Numbered from the stretch's first letter, positions 35,300-45,462 are shown. The stretch is DNA of 54,498 nt from Fulvivirga imtechensis AK7 (GCF_000331535.1 NZ_AMZN01000073.1:1-54498); one strand, 5' to 3'. Made by a program: numbers and translations. The notes: generated by a model not told the origin, from the sequence alone.

Positions 35300-36504
35300 A
35301 AATTCAGTTTTTAAATCTATGGTATTGCAGGGCGGCCCTTTTTTTTCTATCGGCCCTCGCATGTGTAGCTTGCTCTGATGACGATGGCCCTGCTGCCACG
35401 CCAGAGACGGAGGTAAATTATGCTGTATCCACAGTCAGCGGGGCATGGCCTGATCTCACCACGTATATTCAGGGGTTGGAAAACCTGGATCTTTCGAGTG
35501 TTGATAACAGCAATGCGATTGAACTTACCGGAAGTGCGAGTACTGTAGCCTACGGGAAAAGCCTGTTTGCCACACCTTTTGGCGCTCCGGCTAACCTTGT
35601 AAAGTATGTGTTCAATAACGAAGGCCTTCCTGAAGAAGAAGAAAGGATAGTGGTGCCCGGTGCCAATACCTTTTCTACGTTGCATTTTGAGAGCGAAACA
35701 GTAGCCTATGGTACGGTATCAGGTGGTATTTCCAAGCTGATCATCTTCAACCCTACTACCATGCGCATTGAAGATGAAATACCACTCAGTGCGGTGATAG
35801 ATAAGGTGCCGGAAGCGACTCGTACTTACTATCTGGATATGCTGGAGCGGGACAATAAGCTGTTTATGGGGGTGCACTATGAGAATAACTTTGTGCCTGT
35901 CAACGATTCAGCTTATGTGGCGGTGATAGACCTGGCAACGCACCAGGTAGAAAAAGTAATAGCCGATGGCAGAACGGGGATGGTGTTTGGCGGTCAAAGC
36001 CCGAATTCCGGAATGGTGAAAACTTCCAATGGAGATATTTATGTGCAGGCCCTGGGTACTACCAATGCAGGTGGAAGCAGCCCCAGTGGCGTTTTAAGGA
36101 TCAATAACGGAGAGACTACATTTGACCAGGATTATTTCTTTAATCTGGAGGACGCCACCGGCAACATTTGTTTCGGCATCTACCACACATCGGCCGGGCA
36201 ATCATTCACGGCCAGAGTGGAAGATGAGAGTGACTTCTGGGAGTACGCTACCGGGCAGCCGCAATTCAAATATTATAAAATAAACCTTGACGGGGAAACG
36301 AGTGAGGGTGCGGTACAGGGGCTACCGGTAACCTACGGATCCCGTAGGATGATCATACATGAAGAAAGCGCCCAAAGTCTGCTTTTTTCCATAGCCACCA
36401 ATGACGAGAATGCGGTGTACCGGTACGACCTGTCATCGGATAATGCTACGAAGCTCTTTACTTCGTCAGGAGGGTATATCACAGGATTGGAAAAACTGGA
36501 TTGA
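35296..36504 (+). CDS. DUF4374 surface lipoprotein, XusB-like metallophore-binding protein
   Basis: A 402-residue lipoprotein (lipobox LACVACS, mature end CSDDDG, a surface-export type acidic tail). The body is beta-propeller-like: repeated strands such as STVAYGKSLFATPFG, HFESETVAYGTVSGGISKLIIFNP, NKLFMGVHYENN, TSNGDIYVQALGTTNAGG and SGVLRINNGE, as in DUF4374. Members include XusB, which captures enterobactin-type siderophores on Bacteroides cells. The ATGA overlap with the TonB receptor supports a joint uptake complex. The ligand here may be the product of the upstream peptide gene, which is inference. Confidence 0.85.
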   Translation: MKIQFLNLWYCRAALFFLSALACVACSDDDGPAATPETEVNYAVSTVSGAWPDLTTYIQGLENLDLSSVDNSNAIELTGSASTVAYGKSLFATPFGAPANLVKYVFNNEGLPEEEERIVVPGANTFSTLHFESETVAYGTVSGGISKLIIFNPTTMRIEDEIPLSAVIDKVPEATRTYYLDMLERDNKLFMGVHYENNFVPVNDSAYVAVIDLATHQVEKVIADGRTGMVFGGQSPNSGMVKTSNGDIYVQALGTTNAGGSSPSGVLRINNGETTFDQDYFFNLEDATGNICFGIYHTSAGQSFTARVEDESDFWEYATGQPQFKYYKINLDGETSEGAVQGLPVTYGSRRMIIHEESAQSLLFSIATNDENAVYRYDLSSDNATKLFTSSGGYITGLEKLD

Positions 36505-36509
36505 GAGGA

Positions 36510-39014
36510 ATGATTCGAAAATTAATATGCCTGGCGCTATCCATATGGGTCTGTGAGCAGGCGTTTTCCCAGATCAATGTTAGGGGAACTATCGTTGACG
36601 CGCGGCAAAACAGTATACCCGGGGCCACAGTGAGCCTGACCAGTGATAATAGAAGCCTGGGCATTACTACAGATGCAGCCGGTGCTTTTAGCATAATCCT
36701 TTCTAATACGGGGACATATCAGGTAGAAGTGAGATTCATCGGTTATGAGCCCCATCTGAAGTCATATGAATTTCTTCAACAGCGAGAATATAATTTGGGT
36801 ACTATTGTGCTCAGCGAACTTGCCCACGAGTTGCAGACAGTGGAAATACTCGGACGTCAGCAACGGGACTACAGCAGTGACTATTCCTTTTCGGCCACTA
36901 AAATTGGTATTAAAAACAAAGAGCTTCCCCAATCGATGGGTACAGTCACAAAAGAGCTGATAGCAGACCGGCAGGCCTTTCAGTTGGCTGATGCGGTGAA
37001 AATTGTCAGTGGTGTGGCCCCATCAAGTTTTTATAATCAATATAATATACGGGGCATCAGCCAAAACGAGGAGGGACAGATCATCAACGGCATGCGAACC
37101 CGGCAGTATTATTTTCTTCAGCCCATCACCTCTCACATTGAAAGAGTCGAAGTGTTGAAAGGGCCGGCTTCTGTTACTTTCTCCACCGTAGATCCGGGAG
37201 GAAGTATTAACATGGTCACAAAAAAACCTTTGGCAGAAGATCGCAAGACAATTAGCCTGAGTGCAGGGAGCTTTAGCACGCTTAGAGCTGCTTTGGATTT
37301 CACAGGGCCTTTGAACAAATCCAAAACGCTGCTGTACCGCTTCAACGGTGCTTTGCAGGAGGCGAAATCTTATCGCGATCTGGTCACCAATAATGCTATG
37401 CTTTTTACACCTTCTATCAGCTACATCCCCAACGACAAAACGGCCATTAATGTAGAAATGATCTACAGCAACAGCGAAGGCACGCTGGATCGAGGGCAGC
37501 CCATTTTTGGCGCTACAGCGGGTATCTCGGACTTGAACAGCACACCCATCAGCTTAAATTTAGGAGCTTCCAACGACTACTTCATCTCCAAAGAGTTCAT
37601 GCTCATGACTAACCTGGCGCATAAGCTCACCGACAACATCAGTTTCAATATAGCTCATATGAAACAAACCTGGAAAGAAGACCTGCAGGAGCACCGGACT
37701 ACCAATGCTTTTGCAGTAGATATTGACAACCAGCCGGTCACTAACCTGGCACGCATGCAATTCGTGCAAAGGCAGCAATATTGGGATATTGATAATCTGA
37801 ATGCATACTTTAATGTTGATTTCAATCTTGGTCAGGTCGCCAACAAGCTGTTGGTGGGCTATGATTTGAGTCGTTGGCATAAGACAAAAGGTGGTGGACA
37901 AAACGCTGCACGAGGTTATTTGCTGGCGGATGGAGGTGTGACCTCAGGTTTTGATGCTACTAGTGCAGACACCTATCAGACCATAACAGTTGATGGACGA
38001 ATACTGCCAAAACCAAACGTTGCCCACTTTGACCTTAATAATCCGCAGTACACCATCAAGAATGTTCAGGATTATGTGCTTAACTCCAGGATTGCAGTGC
38101 CATCGGCCCTTACTACCACACATGCAATTTATGTGCAAGATCAGCTTAAGCTGGGAAGGCTTTCCGCACTGCTTAGCTTGAGAAGGGAATGGTATAAAGA
38201 CATCACCAACTACGAAGCTCCGAACGAACGTGGGTTTAACAATACTGCGCTGATCCCGAGAATCGGCCTTACCTATGAAGTGACACGGCAGGTCAATGTT
38301 TATGCTACTTACCTGAAAGGCTATCAGCCGCAGGCAAATACAGTTACACTCATGCCCAATACTGGGGCATTTTTCTGGGATCCTAATTCCCCGGCCCGGT
38401 TTAAACCGCTTATCAGTGATTTGAAGGAGGTAGGCGCAAAGGGTGAGTTTTTCGATAAGAGAGTGATCATGAATATGGCGGTTTACGAGATCAATCAGAA
38501 AAATATTTTGATCAACGCCAACCTTCCGAATTTTCCTGATTCACTCGTGCAGCGCGGAGCCGACAGAAGCCGTGGATTTGAATGGGATTTGGCAGGGTTT
38601 ATTTTGCCCAACTGGCAGATCAACGCTTCCTACAGTTACATAGATGCCCGTATCGTCACAGATCAGGACGAAAGCCTCAACGGCAAACGTAAGGAAAACA
38701 CTCCGGTGAACAGCGCAAACATATGGACGCGCTACGATTTCTCTGGGTCTGGTATCCTTAAGGATCTGGGAATTGGCGTGGGATTGCAGCACAGCGGAAG
38801 CAAGGTGCCATGGTTTACCCGCGACTTTACCGTGCCAGGATATACAATTATGGACCTAGCCGTGTACTATAATCCGGCAAAAACCAATATGCAACTGGCG
38901 CTGAACATCAATAACGTACTGGATGAGACCTACTGGATAGGTGCGCAAAACTATCTCAGGTTGTTTCCCGGTGCGCCTCGAAACTTTATGATTACAGCTA
39001 CATATAAATTCTGA
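36510..39014 (+). CDS. Siderophore-type TonB-dependent receptor
   Basis: About 834 residues from the ATG at 36510; a TTG at 36501 also exists. After a signal peptide (ending QAFSQ) comes a carboxypeptidase-like domain (VRGTIVDARQNSIPGATVSLT), then the plug typical of siderophore receptors: ELPQSMGTVTKELIADRQAF, YNIRGISQNEEGQIINGMRT, VEVLKGPASVTFSTVDPGGSINMVTKKP. The barrel ends NFMITATYKF with a terminal aromatic. It belongs to the FhuE/FpvA-like group that imports ferric siderophores; the metal here may be different. It is a second receptor in the same operon, suggesting two ligand forms or one receptor for foreign chelators. Confidence 0.9.
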   Translation: MIRKLICLALSIWVCEQAFSQINVRGTIVDARQNSIPGATVSLTSDNRSLGITTDAAGAFSIILSNTGTYQVEVRFIGYEPHLKSYEFLQQREYNLGTIVLSELAHELQTVEILGRQQRDYSSDYSFSATKIGIKNKELPQSMGTVTKELIADRQAFQLADAVKIVSGVAPSSFYNQYNIRGISQNEEGQIINGMRTRQYYFLQPITSHIERVEVLKGPASVTFSTVDPGGSINMVTKKPLAEDRKTISLSAGSFSTLRAALDFTGPLNKSKTLLYRFNGALQEAKSYRDLVTNNAMLFTPSISYIPNDKTAINVEMIYSNSEGTLDRGQPIFGATAGISDLNSTPISLNLGASNDYFISKEFMLMTNLAHKLTDNISFNIAHMKQTWKEDLQEHRTTNAFAVDIDNQPVTNLARMQFVQRQQYWDIDNLNAYFNVDFNLGQVANKLLVGYDLSRWHKTKGGGQNAARGYLLADGGVTSGFDATSADTYQTITVDGRILPKPNVAHFDLNNPQYTIKNVQDYVLNSRIAVPSALTTTHAIYVQDQLKLGRLSALLSLRREWYKDITNYEAPNERGFNNTALIPRIGLTYEVTRQVNVYATYLKGYQPQANTVTLMPNTGAFFWDPNSPARFKPLISDLKEVGAKGEFFDKRVIMNMAVYEINQKNILINANLPNFPDSLVQRGADRSRGFEWDLAGFILPNWQINASYSYIDARIVTDQDESLNGKRKENTPVNSANIWTRYDFSGSGILKDLGIGVGLQHSGSKVPWFTRDFTVPGYTIMDLAVYYNPAKTNMQLALNINNVLDETYWIGAQNYLRLFPGAPRNFMITATYKF

Positions 39015-39022
39015 CCCGACAA

Positions 39023-40471
39023 ATGAATAGAGCGTTAGTATTTCACATAGCAAAACATTTCTGGTTAAACACCTTTCGGTCAAAGGCCATTTATCCGATA
39101 ATGATTATTGTAGGTTTAATTGTAGCCTTTGCTGCCTATAGTGGATGGAAAAGCTACGCTACCCATAATCACATTCGCACGCACTATCAGCAGGTAGCGC
39201 GGGAGAGCTGGGAAGCCAATCCTGACAAACATCCTCACCGGATGGCGCACTACGGCTCATTTGCGTTCCGGCTAAAACATGCCCTTAGTGTCTTTGACTT
39301 TGGTTTGGAAAGTTTTACAGGCAATGCCGTTTTCCTTGAGGCGCACAAACAAAATAGCGTAAACTTTTCAGAGGCCAGCTTCTCAACGGGGCTGCTTCGG
39401 TTTGGTGAAATAAGCATGGCCATGATCCTTCAGATCATCCTTCCCCTGGTTATTTTCTTCCTTGGGTTTGTCTCTGTCGCAGTAGAAAGAGAGCACGGAA
39501 CCCTGAAGATCATCCTTTCCCAGGGTGCAGGCTGGAAGGAGATACTTATCGGTAAGTCTGTGGGACTGATGGGGCTCGCTTTTTTGTTTTTCATTCCTGT
39601 AGCACTGGTTATCCTGCTGTTGTTATTCTTGGCTACAGAAGGAGGGCTGACGGCTGACATATGGCTGCGATACGCAGGGATCCTCATCAGCTACTTGTTG
39701 TTCTTCCTGATCATAAGTATCATCACCGTGCTGATATCTGCGGTGAGTAAATCATCCAAAGACGCGCTGATCAAGCTACTGGCGCTTTGGTTGTTCTTTT
39801 TCATTTTGTTGCCACGCACCACCCAGGCGCTGGGAAGCTACTTTTATGCTTCACCGTCCAAAGCGGAATTTGAATCTGTTGTTGAAAAAGAACTGATCAA
39901 AACTGGTGATAGTCATAATCCTGATGATCCGCATTACAAGCACCTGAAGGATTCTGTCTTGCTTGCACATCAGGTAAATTCTGTGGAGGAATTGCCATTT
40001 AATTACAGCGGATTTGTAATGCGTGAAGGAGAAAAGTTAAGCTCCCGGATCTATAATGATCATTTGAATGATTTACTGGAAACTTATCGAAAGCAAAATA
40101 GCTTTACCCGGATCACCGCATTGATCAACCCCTACGTAGCTGTCAAAAATGTTTCCATGGCGATTTCAGGAACTGATTTTGAGTCTTACATCGATTTTCA
40201 AAGGCAGGCAGAAGACTATCGATATCAGTTGGCGCAGCAGATGAATGAACTGCAAATGGAGCTGATCAGTAACAAAGCACCGGCCCCGGGTGAAAAGCCC
40301 CATACGATAAGCCGGGACCACTGGAAGCAACTGCCGGATTTCAAACATCGGTATATCTCCATAAGTAGTACGCTTCGAAGCGAATTATGGTCAATCATAG
40401 CGTTACTTGGCTGGAGTATAGCCACCGTTGGGGGCATTATTTATTTGTCAAAAAAAGCAAAGGCAATCTAA
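39023..40471 (+). CDS. ABC-2 type permease, DUF3526-like, copy A1
   Basis: A 482-residue membrane protein with one N-terminal helix, a periplasmic section, a block of five helices around residues 130-265, a long periplasmic segment rich in charged residues, and a final helix (SIIALLGWSIATVGGIIYL). The segments VFLEAHKQ, LLRFGEISMAMILQIILPL, EREHGTLKIILSQGAGWKEIL and VSKSSKDALIKLLALW match permeases of the NosY/DUF3526 kind. It is paralogous to the protein at 42594-44030. It is eight bases after the receptor gene, with the partner permease three bases after it. Confidence 0.85.
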   Translation: MNRALVFHIAKHFWLNTFRSKAIYPIMIIVGLIVAFAAYSGWKSYATHNHIRTHYQQVARESWEANPDKHPHRMAHYGSFAFRLKHALSVFDFGLESFTGNAVFLEAHKQNSVNFSEASFSTGLLRFGEISMAMILQIILPLVIFFLGFVSVAVEREHGTLKIILSQGAGWKEILIGKSVGLMGLAFLFFIPVALVILLLLFLATEGGLTADIWLRYAGILISYLLFFLIISIITVLISAVSKSSKDALIKLLALWLFFFILLPRTTQALGSYFYASPSKAEFESVVEKELIKTGDSHNPDDPHYKHLKDSVLLAHQVNSVEELPFNYSGFVMREGEKLSSRIYNDHLNDLLETYRKQNSFTRITALINPYVAVKNVSMAISGTDFESYIDFQRQAEDYRYQLAQQMNELQMELISNKAPAPGEKPHTISRDHWKQLPDFKHRYISISSTLRSELWSIIALLGWSIATVGGIIYLSKKAKAI

Positions 40472-40473
40472 CT

Positions 40474-41823
40474 ATGTACTTACTGATAATTAAACAATTT
40501 ATTCGTTCTAAAGCGGTAATACTCACTACAATACTGATCCTCGTGTTGGGTTTAATCAGCATTTTTATTGGTAACCAGTTTCTGGTAAAGCAGGAAAAAG
40601 CAATTGCTGAAGTCACCAGGCATCAGCAAGAACACATTGAGAGAAACGTAAGCTGGATTGATAGTGACATGGGGCTACTGCTCTATTACCTGCGGTTTGC
40701 CCTGATCAATACCCCGGATAATCTGACGGCACTATCCATTGGGCAGCGTGATGTGAACTCAGGGATTCAAAGCGTAACCATCCGAACACTTGAAGGACAG
40801 AAATACGACACCGATCTGAATAATCCCACCAATCTGCAATCAGGTAACCTGGATTTCGGCTTTGTGATCATCTACCTGTTTCCATTGCTTGTCATTGCAT
40901 TTACATATGACCTGTTATCTGAAGAAAAAGAGAAAGGGACGTGGCGGTTGGTTGCCATCCAATCTCAATCTGTTCGCGGCTACCTGATCAAAAAATTATC
41001 CGTCCGTGCAGCCCTGCTGTATTTGGCGTTGTTTGTACTATTCGCCATCGCCATTCTGAAGCTCTCACTCCCGATCAACGAAGTGCTGATGGCATTTATG
41101 GCCCTAAGCATTCTGTATCTGACTTTTTGGCTGGCGCTAAGCTTCTGGATAGTATCGCTGCAGCGCAATTCGAGTTTCAACTTGCTTACACTGCTTTCGC
41201 TATGGGTGGCACTTGCCATTCTTCTGCCTGCATCGGTGAACAATTTCGTGGCTAACCAGTATCCGGTTCCGGAAGCGTTAAGTACCATGGTAAAACAGCG
41301 GGACGGATACCATGAAAAATGGGATATGGAGCAAGAAGTGACCATGAACAAGTTCTTTGCTCACTATCCGGAGTATCAAAAGTATCCGCTGCCCGAGGGG
41401 AACTTTAGCTGGCTCTGGTACTACGCGATGCAGCAGATGGGAGATGATGAATCACGGCAGCAGAGCGAGGCCATGCGTAAAAAGATCATGCAACGAGAAC
41501 GGGCAAGCAGTGCAGTGGCTTTGTTTGTGCCTACTATGCATACGCAATTAATATTTCATGATCTTGCCCGAAGCAGTTTGGATGACCACTTGAAATTTCT
41601 GGATCAGACCAGCGCTTTTCATGAAAAGATGAGGCTGTATTTCTATCCGAAGATTTTTGAGAACGCCTCCATCAGCGATGTCGACTGGAAACAGTTTAAA
41701 CCCGAATATTTTGCTGATAAACCGGATATCAACTGGGCCAGGTCAATGTTTCCCCTGCTGCTTTTCATCATTGGTTTTGCTCTGTGGTCGATCATTAATC
41801 TAAAGAAATTGAAGGTCACCTAA
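40474..41823 (+). CDS. ABC-2 type permease, DUF3526-like, copy B1
   Basis: About 449 residues from the ATG at 40474; the frame extends upstream without a better start. Same topology as its neighbour: N-terminal helix, large extracytoplasmic part, then helices with GNLDFGFVIIYLFPLLVIAFTYDLLSEEKEKGTWRLV. It is paralogous to the protein at 44023-45462 (GNFDLSFVIVYLLPLLIIAFCYGLY). With copy A1 it should form a heterodimeric channel driven by the ATPase at 41889. Likely an exporter or envelope maturation transporter; substrate unknown. Confidence 0.85.
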   Translation: MYLLIIKQFIRSKAVILTTILILVLGLISIFIGNQFLVKQEKAIAEVTRHQQEHIERNVSWIDSDMGLLLYYLRFALINTPDNLTALSIGQRDVNSGIQSVTIRTLEGQKYDTDLNNPTNLQSGNLDFGFVIIYLFPLLVIAFTYDLLSEEKEKGTWRLVAIQSQSVRGYLIKKLSVRAALLYLALFVLFAIAILKLSLPINEVLMAFMALSILYLTFWLALSFWIVSLQRNSSFNLLTLLSLWVALAILLPASVNNFVANQYPVPEALSTMVKQRDGYHEKWDMEQEVTMNKFFAHYPEYQKYPLPEGNFSWLWYYAMQQMGDDESRQQSEAMRKKIMQRERASSAVALFVPTMHTQLIFHDLARSSLDDHLKFLDQTSAFHEKMRLYFYPKIFENASISDVDWKQFKPEYFADKPDINWARSMFPLLLFIIGFALWSIINLKKLKVT

Positions 41824-41888
41824 AACTTTCTTACAAACACTAAATAGGAACATCATTAACTGATAATAAAGAACAAAAATTTTTGCAT

Positions 41889-42590
41889 ATGCTACAAGCT
41901 ACAAACCTTACCAAAAAATACGGTGATTTTACCGCTCTCAACGGACTTAACCTTTCTATTAATTCCGGTGATATCTTTTGCCTTTTGGGTGCCAACGGAG
42001 CTGGTAAATCTACTACGATCAACCTGTTTCTTAATTTTATTGAGCCTTCTGGCGGACAGGCTACCATTAATTCCATGGATGTAAAGCAATATCCGAAGGA
42101 AACGAAGCAACTGCTGTCCTACATTCCGGAAAACTTAATGCTATATCCGAACCTGACCGGACTGGAAAACCTGGATTTTTTCTGCGGTCTTGGCGGAAAA
42201 CGCTACTCCAAAGAGCAGTTGGAGGAGCTGCTTGCGCAGTCTGGCCTGCAGCCCGACTTTATACATCAGCGCGTGAGCAGCTACTCCAAAGGTATGCGTC
42301 AAAAGGTCGGTATAGCTTTGGCCAGAGCGAGAGGAGCCGGTGTGCTGCTGCTGGACGAACCTACCTCAGGCCTGGATCCAAAGGCTAGCAATGAATTTTC
42401 AGAGCTGCTGCTCGATATGAAGGAAAAAGGGGTAGCTACATTGATGGCAACCCACGACCTGTTTCGTGCGAAAGATACCGGCACGCACATCGGCATCATG
42501 AAAGAAGGGGTATTGATAGAGCAGTTCAAATCAGAAGATGTGAGTTTTCAGGATCTGGAAAAGCTTTACCTCAAACACATGCACAATTAA
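41889..42590 (+). CDS. ABC transporter ATP-binding protein of the DUF3526 permeases
   Basis: About 233 residues from the ATG at 41889. Walker A GANGAGKSTTI, Q-loop SYIPENLMLYPNLTGLENL, signature YSKGMRQKVG, Walker B VLLLDEPTSGLDP, switch His in MATHDL. This is the NosF/CcmA-like ABC-2 ATPase group. It is the only intact ATPase for four permeases: two precede and two follow it. The 65-bp gap before it (41824-41888) holds a small fragment similar to the end of the MITE-like repeat (ACAAACACTAA) but no clear promoter. Confidence 0.92.
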   Translation: MLQATNLTKKYGDFTALNGLNLSINSGDIFCLLGANGAGKSTTINLFLNFIEPSGGQATINSMDVKQYPKETKQLLSYIPENLMLYPNLTGLENLDFFCGLGGKRYSKEQLEELLAQSGLQPDFIHQRVSSYSKGMRQKVGIALARARGAGVLLLDEPTSGLDPKASNEFSELLLDMKEKGVATLMATHDLFRAKDTGTHIGIMKEGVLIEQFKSEDVSFQDLEKLYLKHMHN

Positions 42591-42593
42591 ACC

Positions 42594-44030
42594 ATGCGAG
42601 ACTTATTTTCTATAGCAAGAAAGGAGATCATAATAGCTTTGCGGGAGCGGCTGGTAGTTTCACTGGGCATTATTATTTTATTGCTGCTCGGGGTAGCCCT
42701 TTATGCCGGCTACTTGTCGTATAGCCAGCAAAGCCGGATCATAGCTGAAAAACAGCAGGAAAAGCGGCAGGAATGGCTCGGGCAGGGAGATAAACATCCG
42801 CATATAGCTGCGCATTATGGTACTTTTGTTTTCAAACCAAAGACCATACTCAGCGTATTTGATTTCGGGCTCGATACGTATACCGGAACATCAATCTACC
42901 TGGAGGCGCATCATCAGCATGAGTTTATGTTCCGTCCTGCCCAGGATCATAGCAGTATGATCCGGTTCGGTGAGCTTAGCGCTGCATTGGTACTTCATGT
43001 TTTATTGCCGTTGCTGATCATATTTTTGGCCTTTTCTTCTTTTACGAAAGAAAAGGAAACGGGAACACTTAAGCTACTGCTCAGCCAGGGGGTGTCTTAT
43101 GCCACCATTACATGGGGGAAGGTACTGGCCTACGGGGTTGCGCTGGTTGTTATTTTGGCTCCCTATATAGCCGGAATGTTCATTTTGGCCACCTTCAGCG
43201 TGTCTTCCTCTTTTATCCCCGATGTGGCCCTGCGCACCATTTTGCTGGTGGTAGTCTATATGCTTTACATCTTTATCTTTTTATCGCTGGCGGTATGGGT
43301 ATCCCTCCGCTCTGCCACTGGGCGAAACGCCTTGCTCACATTGCTGGCATGTTGGATATTCCTGGTCATTCTGATGCCAAAAACAGTGGCCAATCTCAGT
43401 GAAAGCTTTCATACACTGCCCTCTATGCGCGCCTTTAAGGAAGCCATTCAGAATGATATTCGCGATGGTGTTGACGGACAAACACCCCGGTCGGTGAGGA
43501 GGGGAAAGCTGGAAAAGGAATACCTGCAAAAGTATCAGGTAGACTCGGTACATCAACTGCCGTTTAATTTCGAAGGAGTAAGCATGCAGGCAGGAGAGGA
43601 GTACGGCAATATGGTATATGACATTCACTGGAAAAAGCTTCGGGACATCTTTCACCGGCAAAACAGAATGGGCAGCATAGCCAGTATTTTCAATCCTTAC
43701 CTGGCAGTACAGCACCTTTCCATGGCCTTGTCGGCTACGGATATGCATACAGCCATAGACTTTGAAGACAAGGTAGAGACTTACCGCAGGGAGTTGGTTC
43801 GCAAGATGAACAACGACATGGCTCAGAATTCCCGGTATGGTGAATTCTATGAATACAAGGCCAGCATCGATCTGTGGAATGAGGTGGAAGATTTTAGCTA
43901 TGTTGTGCCTTCAGCGTTTGAAATATTACAATACTACAAGCTAGAGATGATCTCCATTGTCGGCTGGAGTATACTGATCATCCTACTGCTCAATTATTCA
44001 AACCGTAAAAGCAAACCAATTCATGGATAA
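42594..44030 (+). CDS. ABC-2 type permease, DUF3526-like, copy A2
   Basis: A 478-residue paralogue of the permease at 39023-40471, sharing FVFKPKTILSVFDFGLDTYTG-like and IRFGELSAALVLHVLLPLLI blocks, KEKETGTLKLLLSQGVSYATI and the long extracytoplasmic loop with VDSVHQLPFNFEGVSMQAGE. It starts three bases after the ATPase and overlaps the next permease by eight bases. Presumably it forms a second permease pair served by the same ATPase. Confidence 0.86.
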   Translation: MRDLFSIARKEIIIALRERLVVSLGIIILLLLGVALYAGYLSYSQQSRIIAEKQQEKRQEWLGQGDKHPHIAAHYGTFVFKPKTILSVFDFGLDTYTGTSIYLEAHHQHEFMFRPAQDHSSMIRFGELSAALVLHVLLPLLIIFLAFSSFTKEKETGTLKLLLSQGVSYATITWGKVLAYGVALVVILAPYIAGMFILATFSVSSSFIPDVALRTILLVVVYMLYIFIFLSLAVWVSLRSATGRNALLTLLACWIFLVILMPKTVANLSESFHTLPSMRAFKEAIQNDIRDGVDGQTPRSVRRGKLEKEYLQKYQVDSVHQLPFNFEGVSMQAGEEYGNMVYDIHWKKLRDIFHRQNRMGSIASIFNPYLAVQHLSMALSATDMHTAIDFEDKVETYRRELVRKMNNDMAQNSRYGEFYEYKASIDLWNEVEDFSYVVPSAFEILQYYKLEMISIVGWSILIILLLNYSNRKSKPIHG

Positions 44031-45462
44031 CGCCATTAAAACACTCATCCGCTATGAATGGATCTCATTCGCGCGAAACAGGTTTCAATTGCTCATGATC
44101 GGAGTGACTTTCCTGTTCGGTCTGTATGCCATCTACTATGGGCAAAGCGAAATAGATGCGCAGCGCAACGTCATTAAAGAGATCATGGAAATGGAGCAGG
44201 GTGAGTTTAAGACGTACCAGGCCAGTTTCAAACGAGAGCCGGAAACCGTGGAGGAAGAACAGAACCATGACATAGCCTCCAACCCGGCTTTTGCTTGGTA
44301 CCGGCATGGCTATCACGCTATTTTACCTCCACACGATTATGCAGCGCTGGCGATAGGGCAACGGGACCTTTTTCGCTACTATTACAGGTTGACGGGCATG
44401 AGCCTCCATTACCAGTTGTTTGAAAACGAGCTGGCCAATCCGGTTAATCTGCTGGCAGGTAATTTTGACCTTTCCTTCGTGATCGTTTATCTGTTGCCAT
44501 TACTGATCATCGCTTTTTGCTACGGCCTGTATTCAGGAGAAAAAGAAAATGGTACGCTTCCGCTGCTACATATCCAGTCGGTAACCATCAGCCGGATAGT
44601 TGTTATACGTCTGCTGTTTTATTTCACCCTGATCACAGGGCTGGCTATACTGATGTCTCTCATTGGCCTGATCAGTTCAGGCAGTGTATTCAAGCCAGAA
44701 AACCGCTTGCCAGCCCTCCTATGGGTGGTCGGAGTGATCATTTACACTGCTTTTTGGTTTGGCCTGCTATTTTTGATCGTCAGCTACCGCAAAAGCTCGT
44801 CTTTTAATGCGATAACTGCGGCAGGCTGCTGGTTATTCTTTCTCATCGTCATTCCCTCGGTGCTCAATATTGTCGTTACCACCATGTACCCGCTAAGCAG
44901 TACCACACTGGCCAGTCTCACCCGCAGGACTGGCTTTGAAAACGAAGATGACGAGGAGGAAACCAAAGAGGTGATCATGGAGTTTCTGGCCCACAAGCCT
45001 GAACTGGCCGGAAGCGACAGCCTGATCAGAAACAACAGGCTGGCTAAAGCTTATGCAGCGTTCACCTCACTAAAAGATATCAACAGCCAGCAGGAAGTCG
45101 ATCACTATAACGAGCAGGTAAACAAGAGGAACGATTGGACGACTCATTTCCACTGGATCAATCCCGCAGTGAGTATGCAGGATGTCTTCACCCATATCGT
45201 TCATACAGACCTGAACACTTTTTTACGCTTTCAGGATGCATTGGCGGTCTTTCATGGGAAGATCACAGACTTCTATTTTCAAAAGCTTTTTAGGGATCAA
45301 CCCATACTCTTTGAGGATTATTCACGATTGCCCTCATTCCAAATGGATGAGGACACGCATCGGTACACAACAGCCAGTGGTAACATTTTAAAAATATCGC
45401 TTCTGGCCATTCTTTTTGTTATGGCCGGATTGGTACAGATAAAAAAGAAGAATCTGATATGA
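44023..45462 (+). CDS. ABC-2 type permease, DUF3526-like, copy B2
   Basis: A 479-residue paralogue of the permease at 40474-41823: GNFDLSFVIVYLLPLLIIAF, SGEKENGTLPLLHIQSVTISR, VSYRKSSSFNAITAAGCWLFFLIVIPSVLN, and a long extracytoplasmic loop with RHGYHAILPPHDYAALAIGQRDL. It overlaps its neighbours on both sides (eight bases with A2, four with the DUF5916 gene), so the whole set is tightly coupled. Confidence 0.86.
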   Translation: MDNAIKTLIRYEWISFARNRFQLLMIGVTFLFGLYAIYYGQSEIDAQRNVIKEIMEMEQGEFKTYQASFKREPETVEEEQNHDIASNPAFAWYRHGYHAILPPHDYAALAIGQRDLFRYYYRLTGMSLHYQLFENELANPVNLLAGNFDLSFVIVYLLPLLIIAFCYGLYSGEKENGTLPLLHIQSVTISRIVVIRLLFYFTLITGLAILMSLIGLISSGSVFKPENRLPALLWVVGVIIYTAFWFGLLFLIVSYRKSSSFNAITAAGCWLFFLIVIPSVLNIVVTTMYPLSSTTLASLTRRTGFENEDDEEETKEVIMEFLAHKPELAGSDSLIRNNRLAKAYAAFTSLKDINSQQEVDHYNEQVNKRNDWTTHFHWINPAVSMQDVFTHIVHTDLNTFLRFQDALAVFHGKITDFYFQKLFRDQPILFEDYSRLPSFQMDEDTHRYTTASGNILKISLLAILFVMAGLVQIKKKNLI

